The notes under the pieces are model-generated. The model was not told where the DNA came from, made no database searches, and saw only the letters and a list, made by a program, of their open reading frames with translations. From Nitrosotalea sp. (GTDB lineage: Archaea > Halobacteriota > Syntropharchaeia > Alkanophagales > Methanospirareceae): a stretch of DNA of 13,789 nucleotides. This document shows, one piece after another, positions 6,132-12,903 of the stretch (its first letter is position 1; the number at the start of each line of letters is the position of its first letter). Position numbers and translations under genes: made by a program. Location of the stretch: the NCBI GenBank assembly GCA_020725315.1, contig DYFG01000031.1, positions 1 to 13,789 on the forward strand, given 5' to 3'.

Positions 6132-7763
6132 TTAGAAATGCATGCCTGTCTCTTCATCCGGCATCCCTTCATAGCCAGACGCTAATATCTCCTCCGCTCT
6201 TCTCTGCACAAACTTATCAAACCCTTCTTTTAAGTGCCTAAGGTTCACACCTATCTCTTCTATCTGCTCATATCTCTTAAGCAAATCCTCAGCCTTATCT
6301 CTCGCATCTAATATCTCTGCAATTCCTTCCTTGTCCCACATTTTCTTCAGCTCTTCGTTGCTGATAGCCCCTTTCTTCAACATCAGCATTGTTCTCTCCT
6401 CTAACGCCTTATCCCTTGCATAGCCAAATATCTGTGCGATGAACCGCCCTGTTATCGTATCCTCTCGCTTCGTCCTCCCTATTTCAGTCTCAACATACTG
6501 GTCACTATACATGTAATTGATGATCTCCTCCACGAGGTACACCCTCGCTTCTTCCTCTCCCGCTTTTTCCTTTATCAGGTAGTGGTCAATGGGGATTTTC
6601 TTAGAATAAATAGAGGCGATTGAATACGCGGCTTCTCTATCCGGCTTGGGAACCTCTATGATCTTGTCGAACCTCGACCTGAACGCGGAATCGATGAGAT
6701 GCAACCTGTTTGTTGCACCTATCACGGTGAGGTGGGGATGCAGGGCGTAAAACCCATCTAAGATGTCCAGTAGTTGTCCGGTGACTCTTTCAGGTGCACC
6801 TGACGACCCGGTATGCATGCCTCTTTCCTGCGCTAACGCATCGATCTCATCAAAGAAGATCACACCATAGTCGTTCTCCCCTTCCTCAAGTTTGTCGTTC
6901 GCCGCCTTAAACACCATCCGCACATTCTTCTCTGACTCGCCCAGCCACATGCTGAAGAGCTCTCCCGCACCTATCTTTACAAATTCACAGTTGGGGAGTG
7001 CAGATGCTAATGCCTTTGCACACATCGTTTTTCCGCATCCCGGCGGACCATACATCAGTAGCCTTCGTGAACACTCTCCGTATCGTGAGTAATCATCAGG
7101 ATTTACCATCGGAAGAATAATACTCTTTATCAATTCCTGTTTTACCCCTTTCAAGCCCCCAATATCATTAAAGCTCACCCCGGGGCTCTTCGTGACTTCA
7201 TAGCGAGAGTATTCCTTCGTCTTGTAACTCTTCTTTATATCAAATGTACCGGGCAGGAGGCCCACCTTCATCCCCTCTCTTATCGCATCCTTCTCTTTCT
7301 CTTCCAGCCTTTTATATATCCTGCCACGTCCCCGTCCAGTAGATATTTCAGCTATCCATCTCTCCTCATCCTCTTCCTTTCTCAGCTCTTCTACCTCGCC
7401 AACTTCTAAATCCACCATCCGGTCATACACCTTCGTGATGCCTATGGTAAACCCACTTGGGTTGTTCCTGTCAGGGATGCGTCCCACGAAGACGTATTTC
7501 CCCTCTTGTAGCTCCTCTATCTCTTCCCCGGTAAGCGTCCCGTAGGGTAAAGCTTTTAATGCCCCATTCAAATTCACAATAGCACTATCCTCAAGCTTCT
7601 CAACCACGAATCCGCAGTCTAAGGGCGGTGATCTCGATTTTGAAACAAGCCGTTCTAAATCCTCTTTATATGCTTCAGTCTCCTCATATTTCCTTCTTAA
7701 TCTCCGATATTCGCTCTCTAACCGTTCATACTCGTATCTCGGAATGTAGTCCTCTCCTTCCAT
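6132..7763 (-). CDS. arc: ARC/Mpa-type proteasome-associated AAA ATPase
   Basis: A 543-residue hexameric unfoldase subunit that, in the Pup system, recognises Pup through its coiled coils and feeds tagged proteins to the 20S core. Domains in order are an N-terminal coiled coil (about 8-45), a region of about 140 residues (50-190) long enough for the two OB folds of ARC/Mpa where PAN has one, then the AAA module. The AAA module has Walker A GPPGCGKT (239-246), pore loop WLGE (273-276), Walker B VIFFDEIDAL (301-310), sensor-1 Asn352 and arginine fingers near 362-364. The C-terminal part with INYMYSDQY and FIAQIFGYARDKALE matches the Mpa/ARC subfamily rather than PAN. The last residues, TGMHF, do not form the HbYX/GQYL tail that docks on the 20S ring. 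The ATG has GGGG eight bases upstream. It is the first gene of the cassette. Confidence 0.88.
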   Translation of the reverse strand: MEGEDYIPRYEYERLESEYRRLRRKYEETEAYKEDLERLVSKSRSPPLDCGFVVEKLEDSAIVNLNGALKALPYGTLTGEEIEELQEGKYVFVGRIPDRNNPSGFTIGITKVYDRMVDLEVGEVEELRKEEDEERWIAEISTGRGRGRIYKRLEEKEKDAIREGMKVGLLPGTFDIKKSYKTKEYSRYEVTKSPGVSFNDIGGLKGVKQELIKSIILPMVNPDDYSRYGECSRRLLMYGPPGCGKTMCAKALASALPNCEFVKIGAGELFSMWLGESEKNVRMVFKAANDKLEEGENDYGVIFFDEIDALAQERGMHTGSSGAPERVTGQLLDILDGFYALHPHLTVIGATNRLHLIDSAFRSRFDKIIEVPKPDREAAYSIASIYSKKIPIDHYLIKEKAGEEEARVYLVEEIINYMYSDQYVETEIGRTKREDTITGRFIAQIFGYARDKALEERTMLMLKKGAISNEELKKMWDKEGIAEILDARDKAEDLLKRYEQIEEIGVNLRHLKEGFDKFVQRRAEEILASGYEGMPDEETGMHF

Positions 7764-7773
7764 TACTTATCCC

Positions 7774-7805
7774 CTTTAAAACGTATGAATTGATCGTATA
7801 AAAAT
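7774..7805 (-). promoter_or_regulatory. Promoter and ribosome-binding site of the ATPase/pupylation operon
   Basis: The - strand has ATTTTTATAC (7796-7805) as TATA box, predicting a start near 7776, and AAAGGGG (about 7771-7777) before the ATG at 7763. The box lies only about 25 bp from the divergent phoU TATA box, so the two promoters could influence each other. Confidence 0.5.
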
Positions 7806-7823
7806 CCTATGCCTTGCACGTAC

Positions 7824-7837
7824 TTTTATATATATTA
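7824..7837 (+). promoter_or_regulatory. TATA box of the phoU-like gene
   Basis: TTTTATATATATTA is a near-ideal archaeal TATA box. It predicts a start near 7855 and a leader of about 18 nt containing AGAGGA (7861-7866) before the ATG at 7873. Confidence 0.65.
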
Positions 7838-7851
7838 CGTTCGAATATATA
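7829..7851. promoter_or_regulatory. Candidate operator: 8-bp inverted repeat over the phoU promoter
   Basis: TATATATT (7829-7836) and AATATATA (7844-7851) form a perfect dyad with a 7-bp centre (ACGTTCG). It overlaps the TATA box and reaches the predicted transcription start. Such a site would suit repression by a dimer, possibly the AbrB-like domain of the protein encoded next to it. A+T-rich dyads also arise by chance. Confidence 0.4.
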
Positions 7852-7872
7852 GAAACACGAAGAGGAAAGCGC

Positions 7873-8898
7873 ATGAAAATGGAGAGGAGAAAAGTACAAC
7901 TGACCGGTGGTTCTACGCTTACTATCTCGCTTCCTATAAAATGGGCACGAGAGGTGGGTGTAAAGCAGGGGGATGAGCTCTCGTTAATTCAGCGTAGTGA
8001 TAACGCTCTCCTCATGAGGCCTATGAGGGGAAAAAAAGAGGAGATAAAAAGCGCTGAACTCGTTCTCTCTGAAAAAGAGAGCCTTGAGGGCAACTTTAGG
8101 TATCTTATCGCTCATTACCTCGTTGGATATGATGTCATACAACTGCTCTCCCCGGGCGGCTTTGATGCCGAGAAAAGGAAATGGATAAAGGAGGAAGTGA
8201 GAAAAAGGCTGATAGGCATGGAGGTTGTTGGTGAGTCTTCGAAGGAGATGGTGCTTAAAAGCTTCTTGAAATACGAAGACTTCACGCTCCATGATGCGAT
8301 ACAAAGTATGTCCAAGATAATCTTATCAATGCAAGAAGATGCGATTGCTGCACTTGATGAAAGAGACCAGAACCTTGCAAAGGATGTTATAGAGCGGGAT
8401 AACGAGATAGATCGATTTTATTTGCTCATTGTTCGGCAGCTTAAGGCTGCAATGAGTGACGCCGAACTCGCAAAGAAGATCGGTGTGGGCAGACGTCGAG
8501 ATAGTCTGGGATACCGAATTATAGTGAAGAACATGGAGCGGATGGGCGACCATTTAGAGAACATAGCGAAGAACGCCATGATGATTACTTCATCAGTACA
8601 GATTAATGGCATAAAAGAACTCGGCACCAGTGCGAGAAACCTCTTCACTAAGATCTTAGCTTCTCTCTCACCCATAGATATAGAAAGGGCGAATGAAGCG
8701 ATAAGTGAGGCAAATATGCTGATTGGTACGGTTAAGGAACTAAATGAGCAAATTTTGGCCGAGGACTGGAGTCTTACAGAGAAGATACACGCTCTTTCTA
8801 TATTGGAGAGTTTAGGAAGAATAGCGAAGTATTGCGAGGATATCGCAGAGGTAACGATAAACATGGGGATCGAGATACCAGGGGAATCAGAGTTTTAA
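7873..8898 (+). CDS. phoU: PhoU-family phosphate regulator with N-terminal AbrB-like domain
   Basis: A 341-residue protein. Residues 5-50 (VQLTGGSTLTISLPIKWAR, then VGVKQGDELSL) form a swapped-hairpin SpoVT/AbrB-type DNA-binding domain. The rest is helical with two PhoU repeats, marked by ERDNEID (174-180) and MERMGDHLENIAKN (221-234), whose acidic residues bind metal clusters in PhoU proteins. This AbrB-PhoU fusion is typical of archaea, where it is annotated as a phosphate uptake regulator; direct functional proof is sparse. The ATG has AGAGGA seven bases upstream; a second in-frame ATG two codons later is possible. No phosphate transport genes are in the window, and it is transcribed away from the pupylation genes. 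The dyad over its promoter suggests autoregulation, which is inference. Confidence 0.85.
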   Translation: MKMERRKVQLTGGSTLTISLPIKWAREVGVKQGDELSLIQRSDNALLMRPMRGKKEEIKSAELVLSEKESLEGNFRYLIAHYLVGYDVIQLLSPGGFDAEKRKWIKEEVRKRLIGMEVVGESSKEMVLKSFLKYEDFTLHDAIQSMSKIILSMQEDAIAALDERDQNLAKDVIERDNEIDRFYLLIVRQLKAAMSDAELAKKIGVGRRRDSLGYRIIVKNMERMGDHLENIAKNAMMITSSVQINGIKELGTSARNLFTKILASLSPIDIERANEAISEANMLIGTVKELNEQILAEDWSLTEKIHALSILESLGRIAKYCEDIAEVTINMGIEIPGESEF

Positions 8899-8948
8899 GA
8901 CATCCACTCTTTTCTTCCTCTCGTTTAGTCCTCTGAATGGTTCATAAA

Positions 8949-8958
8949 CTTTAACTTA
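8949..8958 (+). promoter_or_regulatory. Probable TATA box for leaderless purM
   Basis: CTTTAACTTA is centred about 27 bp before the purM ATG, and no Shine-Dalgarno lies between them. This spacing predicts that transcription begins at or next to the start codon. Confidence 0.4.
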
Positions 8959-8980
8959 TCGGAACTATCTCTTCTTTTCT

Positions 8981-9964
8981 ATGCACTGGACATACGCAAA
9001 GGCGGGCGTGGATATAAAAAGGGAAACCGGGGTAGTAAAAGCGCTATCAGCAGAGATAAGGCGAAAAAGAGATTTAAGAGTTTTTTCCGGTCTTTTTGAA
9101 GTTCCTTTTGATACCCAGCACCTCCTCGCTATTTCCACTGATGGCGTTGGCTCGAAGGTACTCATTGCCGCCAAGCTCAACAAATGGGACACCATCGGTA
9201 TCGACTGCATTGCGATGAATGTCAACGATCTTTACTGTGTAGGTGCGACGCCTCTTGCTTTTGTTGATTATCTCGCGATGGAAAAGCCAGACGAGCGGAT
9301 TGCAGCGGAGATAGGTAAAGGATTGGAAGAAGGTGCGAAGATCGCGGATATTTATATTGTGAGCGGTGAAACGGCGATATTACCAGAAGTGGTAAACGAT
9401 TTAGACCTTTCTGGAACGTGTGTTGGATATGTGAGGAAAGACGAGGTGATAAGAGGCGAGCAGATTGAAGTGGGTGACCTGGTGCTGGGGATGAAAAGTT
9501 CAGGAATCCACAGCAATGGATTAACACTTGCGAGGAAAGTAGTAGAAGGAGCAGGGTTGGATTATAATGAACCGTTCCCACCCAATTCTACGCGAAGTAT
9601 AGGTGAAGAGTTACTAACGCCAACGAGGATCTATACCAAGGTTTTAGAGCTCTTGAAGCGATGTGAAGTACACGGTTTGGCGCATATAACCGGCAGTGGC
9701 TTTTTGAAACTGGGAAGGATCACTGACTTAGGCTTCGCTCTATATGATCCACTGGAGCCCCATGAGATATTTGGGTTCCTTCAGGAAAAGGGTAACATCG
9801 CGGATGAAGAGATGTATAAGACGTTCAATATGGGAATGGGATTTGCCGTTGTCATACCAAAAAACGCGGAAGATCAAGCAATTCGTATAACCGGGGGTAA
9901 GATCGTGGGTGAAGTCGTGGAAGAGGAGAAAGGGATAACGGTTGGGGATGTGAAGGTGTTGTGA
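8981..9964 (+). CDS. purM: Phosphoribosylformylglycinamidine cyclo-ligase (AIR synthetase)
   Basis: A 327-residue enzyme of purine biosynthesis. It closes the imidazole ring of formylglycinamidine ribonucleotide with ATP to give aminoimidazole ribonucleotide, in the cytoplasm. Family motifs are the N-terminal TYAKAGVDI, ISTDGVGSK (51-59), the central MNVNDLYCVGATPL (79-92), SGETAILPE (128-136) and, in the C-terminal domain, HITGSGFLKLGRI, where most bacterial PurM have HITGGG. Length fits the usual 330-350 residues. The start is the first ATG of the frame, with the motif TYAKAGVDI starting three codons in. There is no ribosome-binding site, which agrees with a leaderless transcript. It follows phoU by 82 bases and probably has its own promoter. 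No other purine genes are nearby. Confidence 0.93.
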   Translation: MHWTYAKAGVDIKRETGVVKALSAEIRRKRDLRVFSGLFEVPFDTQHLLAISTDGVGSKVLIAAKLNKWDTIGIDCIAMNVNDLYCVGATPLAFVDYLAMEKPDERIAAEIGKGLEEGAKIADIYIVSGETAILPEVVNDLDLSGTCVGYVRKDEVIRGEQIEVGDLVLGMKSSGIHSNGLTLARKVVEGAGLDYNEPFPPNSTRSIGEELLTPTRIYTKVLELLKRCEVHGLAHITGSGFLKLGRITDLGFALYDPLEPHEIFGFLQEKGNIADEEMYKTFNMGMGFAVVIPKNAEDQAIRITGGKIVGEVVEEEKGITVGDVKVL

Positions 9965-9982
9965 GTGCCATTTTTGTTCCGA

Positions 9983-10123
9983 TATTTGTATAGCTCTTTG
10001 GAAATACTAAATCCTAAGCACCAAATTAAGCCCTTACAGGGCTTGCGGGTAAAACTTTTTTCTAAAAAGTTTTAGTGTTAATCTTGTGAAATCTCGTGGT
10101 TTTTTACATCAGCTATACAAATA
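9983..10123. repeat. Inverted-repeat-bounded intergenic element (possible MITE)
   Basis: TATTTGTATAGCT at 9983-9995 is exactly inverted as AGCTATACAAATA at 10111-10123. Similarity continues outward with one indel (CCGA versus TTCG, then T-rich). The 141-bp interval is non-coding and contains the double-hairpin element at 10027-10073. Terminal inverted repeats around a small non-coding body suggest a miniature transposable element or a large RNA fold between two convergent genes. I see no clear target-site duplication. Confidence 0.5.
10027..10073. repeat. Double-hairpin intergenic element, copy 2
   Basis: Hairpin A (AAGCCC-TTACA-GGGCTT, 10028-10044) is identical to the copy at 2653-2669. Hairpin B has arms AAAACTTTTT (10051-10060) and AAAAAGTTTT (10064-10073) around TCT. 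Both copies keep outer AAC/GTT and a 3-nt loop in hairpin B while the inner stem changes from GGGGC/GCCCC to TTTTT/AAAAA. The copy sits between the convergent purM and ilvD genes, where it could act as a terminator for either strand. Confidence 0.7.
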
Positions 10124-10141
10124 CGAAAAATATTTTCAACA

Positions 10142-11797
10142 TTATTCAATTTTTTTACCATAACAATTGATGCCGGTGAACTTCTCTCGGTACGATTCTA
10201 AGAGCGGCGTCAGTTTTCGGTCTGGTGCTTTAACCTTCTTTAGTCGTTCTTTAATCTCTACATCGCTCAATTTCACATTGAGCGTTCTCTTTGGAATATC
10301 GATCTCAACGATATCGCCATCCTGTATGGCACCGACTGCTCCGCCATTATACGCTTCCATCTCAACATGACCAATGCACGGTCCTGAGGTACCACCTGAG
10401 AATCGACCATCAGTAATTAAGGCTACCCGTTTATAGCCCGCTCCTATTATCGCATCGGTTGGCGTGAGCATTTCGGGCATGCCCGGTGCTCCCGCAGGCC
10501 CCTGGAAGGGCAAGACCATCACATCGCCCTCCGCAATCCCACGCGCTTCAATCGCATCGAGTAACTCCTTTTCGGTATAGAAAACCTTAGCAGGGCCTGA
10601 ATGAACCATCATGTCTTCATCAACCGCAGTTTGCTTTATGACTGCGCTGTGTGCGATGTTCCCTTTTAATACCGCGATGCCGCCTTCGGGAAAGTATGCG
10701 TTATCCAGCGTTCGAATAACCTCGTCATCCAAGACCTTCCCCTCTTCTGCTATCTCCTTTATTGATTTTCCATTCACCGTTGATGAATCTTTTATCCAAT
10801 CCTTTAAGCGGTTGAGAACCGCAGGGATGCCACCCGCACGATCAATATCAGCCATCTCATACGGTCCTGCTGGGATAATCTTGCATAAATTCGGCATCTC
10901 TCTCGAAATCGCATCAAAGATACCGATATCGAGATCAACACCCGCCTCTTTGGCTATCGCGGGTATGTGTAAAACCGTATTGGTTGAGCCACCCATTGCC
11001 ATATCCACTCGAATAGCGTTCTCAAATGCATGCTCGGTCATGATGTCGCGCGGCTTGCAATCCTCTTTCACTAATGCCACAATCCGTTTACCAGTTTCAT
11101 ACGCTTGCTTTCTCTTTAACGGATCAATTGCGAGCGTAGTCGCACAGCGTGTGAGTGACATGCCTAACACCTCGGTAACCGTAGCCATGGTATTTGCGGT
11201 ATAAAGACCCACACAGGAACCTGCTCCGCAGACCATGGAAGGCAGGAATTGCTCAGCCTCCTCTGCGGTCATCTTACCACCTTTAACCTGACCTACAAGA
11301 CCAAATCCTTCAATCGGGTGATGTTTCTTTCCTTCTATAACATTTGCTTTCATTGGCCCTCCGGTAAGCATAATTGCGGGTAAATTAAGACGCCCGGCAG
11401 CCATTAACATGCCGGGGGTAATTTTATCACAGTTGGTGACACCAACCCACCCGTCCAACGAGTGCGATAAGGTCATGATTTCTATATTATCCGCAATATG
11501 CTCTCTGCTGGGTAGGCTGAGCCTCATCTCCAGAAACATTGCAATACCATCACAAACGCCGGGAACGCCCCATTCTAAGGGAACGCCGTCAGCATCTAGA
11601 ATTCCCCTTTTGACTTCGCGGGTTAGTTCGTTCAAATGAATATGGCCTGGAACAATATTATTATAACTATTTGCAACTCCTATGAATGGTTTGTCGAGAT
11701 CAAAATCTTCTGCTTTGAGGCCCGCAGACATTAATAATGCCCGATGCGGTAAGGTCTCGATATTCCTCTTCAATACCTCAGATCTCATTCTCATCAC
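10142..11797 (-). CDS. ilvD: Dihydroxy-acid dehydratase
   Basis: A 551-residue Fe-S dehydratase of the IlvD/Edd family. It converts dihydroxy-isovalerate and dihydroxy-methylvalerate to the keto acids that lead to valine, leucine and isoleucine. Motifs are ANSYNNIVPGHIHL (42-55), GVCDGIAM (80-87), SLPSREHIADNIE (94-106), TNCDKITPGMLMAAGR (121-136) with Cys123, and CGAGSCVGLYTANTMA (190-205) with Cys190 and Cys195. The C-terminal half has ITDGRFSGGTSG in the nucleophile/active-site region. Length is normal. The first codon as given is GTG at 11797; ATG at 11794 or 11788 are in-frame alternatives, and none has a strong ribosome-binding site. The TATA box at 11821-11831 puts the transcript start near 11800, so a nearly leaderless mRNA starting at GTG or the first ATG is likely. 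Phosphogluconate dehydratase (Edd) is less likely from length and motifs. Confidence 0.93.
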   Translation of the reverse strand: MMRMRSEVLKRNIETLPHRALLMSAGLKAEDFDLDKPFIGVANSYNNIVPGHIHLNELTREVKRGILDADGVPLEWGVPGVCDGIAMFLEMRLSLPSREHIADNIEIMTLSHSLDGWVGVTNCDKITPGMLMAAGRLNLPAIMLTGGPMKANVIEGKKHHPIEGFGLVGQVKGGKMTAEEAEQFLPSMVCGAGSCVGLYTANTMATVTEVLGMSLTRCATTLAIDPLKRKQAYETGKRIVALVKEDCKPRDIMTEHAFENAIRVDMAMGGSTNTVLHIPAIAKEAGVDLDIGIFDAISREMPNLCKIIPAGPYEMADIDRAGGIPAVLNRLKDWIKDSSTVNGKSIKEIAEEGKVLDDEVIRTLDNAYFPEGGIAVLKGNIAHSAVIKQTAVDEDMMVHSGPAKVFYTEKELLDAIEARGIAEGDVMVLPFQGPAGAPGMPEMLTPTDAIIGAGYKRVALITDGRFSGGTSGPCIGHVEMEAYNGGAVGAIQDGDIVEIDIPKRTLNVKLSDVEIKERLKKVKAPDRKLTPLLESYREKFTGINCYGKKIE

Positions 11798-11820
11798 TCA
11801 CAATTACCAAGCACCCCAGG

Positions 11821-11831
11821 TTAATAAATAG
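11821..11831 (-). promoter_or_regulatory. TATA box of ilvD
   Basis: The - strand reads CTATTTATTAA, centred about 30 bp upstream of the first possible start codons. This predicts a very short or absent leader. Confidence 0.45.
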
Positions 11832-11867
11832 TTCTGGTTTAGACAGCTTTGCTACCAAAACTCTGAT

Positions 11868-12212
11868 TTAAGAGGACTTTGAGGAGCTATTGTGCACGTA
11901 GTTACCAGTTAACGTTCCTTCTCGTACGCATTCACTGTTTTGCGCTATTACCATCGCTTCTTCAATACTCAGTTTGGATTCTGTGAGGTAGGTTTGCGTG
12001 AGCATGTCCCACCGGTCATCAAGTATCGCACTTGTTATAGTGCTGTTTATTACTGTAACCACCGCGGTGTGAGGCGTGATCACCTGAGCTAGCACCTGGC
12101 CTGTCCGATTGCCAAACATCCGGAAAAAACTGAGAGATGCTGCACGACTCGATGCAGAAACAAGAGAATGAAGCGAGAAGTGGCAAGGTAAAACGCTTAT
12201 CTTCTGGTTCAA
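11868..12212 (-). pseudogene. Decayed remnant of a probable secreted archaeal protein
   Basis: A 114-codon frame beginning with TTG. Residues around 80-107 (LSIEEAMVIAQNSECVREGT, then LTGNYVHN) resemble a C-terminal domain common in extracytoplasmic archaeal proteins. That domain normally continues with a Trp-rich, Cys-containing segment; here it stops after NSSSKSS. The N-terminus is also broken: the hydrophobic stretch expected of a signal peptide (LPLLASFSCFCI) is in another frame from the TTG start and the downstream part. I read this as a gene decayed at both ends. The domain resemblance is from memory and moderate. It might instead be a short functional protein, but there is no good start or ribosome-binding site. 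Confidence 0.4.
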
Positions 12213-12269
12213 TGGTAAGTGTGAAATAAGAGGTGAAAGGAGGTGTAGAGGAGGCTAAAAAAGAAGAGA

Positions 12270-12896
12270 GTGAATCATATAAAAATGTGTCTCTTAGATA
12301 AAACGTGGTCTTCTAACGAGCGGTTTCAGTGCGCTGAAGCGATAGTCGAGCTAAAGGGCGACCTCGTGTATAAGAAGAGAATAGAAAAGCGGTACCGGGT
12401 ACGGGAGATAGACGAGCGAATAAGAAAGGAAAGAACGAAGAGCGAGGCGAAGCTAATCTCAGAAGCGAGGAGAAAAGGCGTGCCCACACCCGTCATCTTC
12501 GATGTCGACGAATACGAATTAGTGATGGAGAGGGTAGACGGCAATCTCGCGAAAGAGGTGATTGGTGCGGATGTAAGCGAACGAATAGGTGAGTTCGTCG
12601 GCATCTTGCACAAAAACGGGATCATTCATGGCGATTTGACCACCTCCAATATAATTGTGGGGAAGGATAACCGTATCTACTTCATCGATTTCGGGTTATC
12701 CTTCATCGAATCGAGCACGGAAGCACGAGGCGTGGATGTCCATGTATTCTTCCAGAGCCTTAAAGGCACGCACGAATCGCATGAACAGTTAAAAGAATCG
12801 TTTATAACGGGCTATAAGCGTACCTTTTCAGGTGCCGCGCAGGTGCTCAAAAGAGCAGAGGAGATAGAACGCAGGGGACGCTATGTAGAAAGATAA
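12270..12896 (+). CDS. bud32: Bud32/KEOPS-complex atypical serine/threonine kinase (ATPase)
   Basis: A 208-residue stand-alone Bud32, the small kinase-like ATPase of the KEOPS complex. The complex works with Kae1 to make the t6A modification of ANN-decoding tRNAs. Features are CAEAIVEL (21-28) in place of a glycine loop, the catalytic loop HGDLTTSNIIV (120-130) with Asp122 and Asn127, and DFG at 140-142. The basic C-terminal tail (RRGRYVER) is typical and needed for function in relatives. In many archaea bud32 is fused to kae1; here it is separate and kae1 is not in the window. The start is uncertain: GTG at 12270, or the in-frame ATG at 12285. Purine-rich sequence upstream includes AGAGGAGG (12247-12254), which is distant from either. 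It converges on tyrS with seven bases between stops. Confidence 0.9.
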   Translation: MNHIKMCLLDKTWSSNERFQCAEAIVELKGDLVYKKRIEKRYRVREIDERIRKERTKSEAKLISEARRKGVPTPVIFDVDEYELVMERVDGNLAKEVIGADVSERIGEFVGILHKNGIIHGDLTTSNIIVGKDNRIYFIDFGLSFIESSTEARGVDVHVFFQSLKGTHESHEQLKESFITGYKRTFSGAAQVLKRAEEIERRGRYVER

Positions 12897-12903
12897 CGGT
12901 TAG

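Noticed and set aside
6132..7763. Reading the ATPase as an ordinary archaeal PAN
   Set aside because: The long OB region, the Mpa-like C-terminal helices (FIAQIFGYARDKALE) and the neighbouring pafA/dop homologues favour ARC/Mpa; the PAN HbYX tail is absent.
8418..8864. 148-codon - strand frame inside phoU
   Set aside because: It is antisense to the PhoU repeats; its hydrophobic look comes from complementing Glu/Lys-rich helices.
10611..11204. 197-codon + strand frame inside ilvD
   Set aside because: It is antisense to a fully recognisable ilvD, with Ser/Ile/Pro-rich low-information content, no start signals and no motif.
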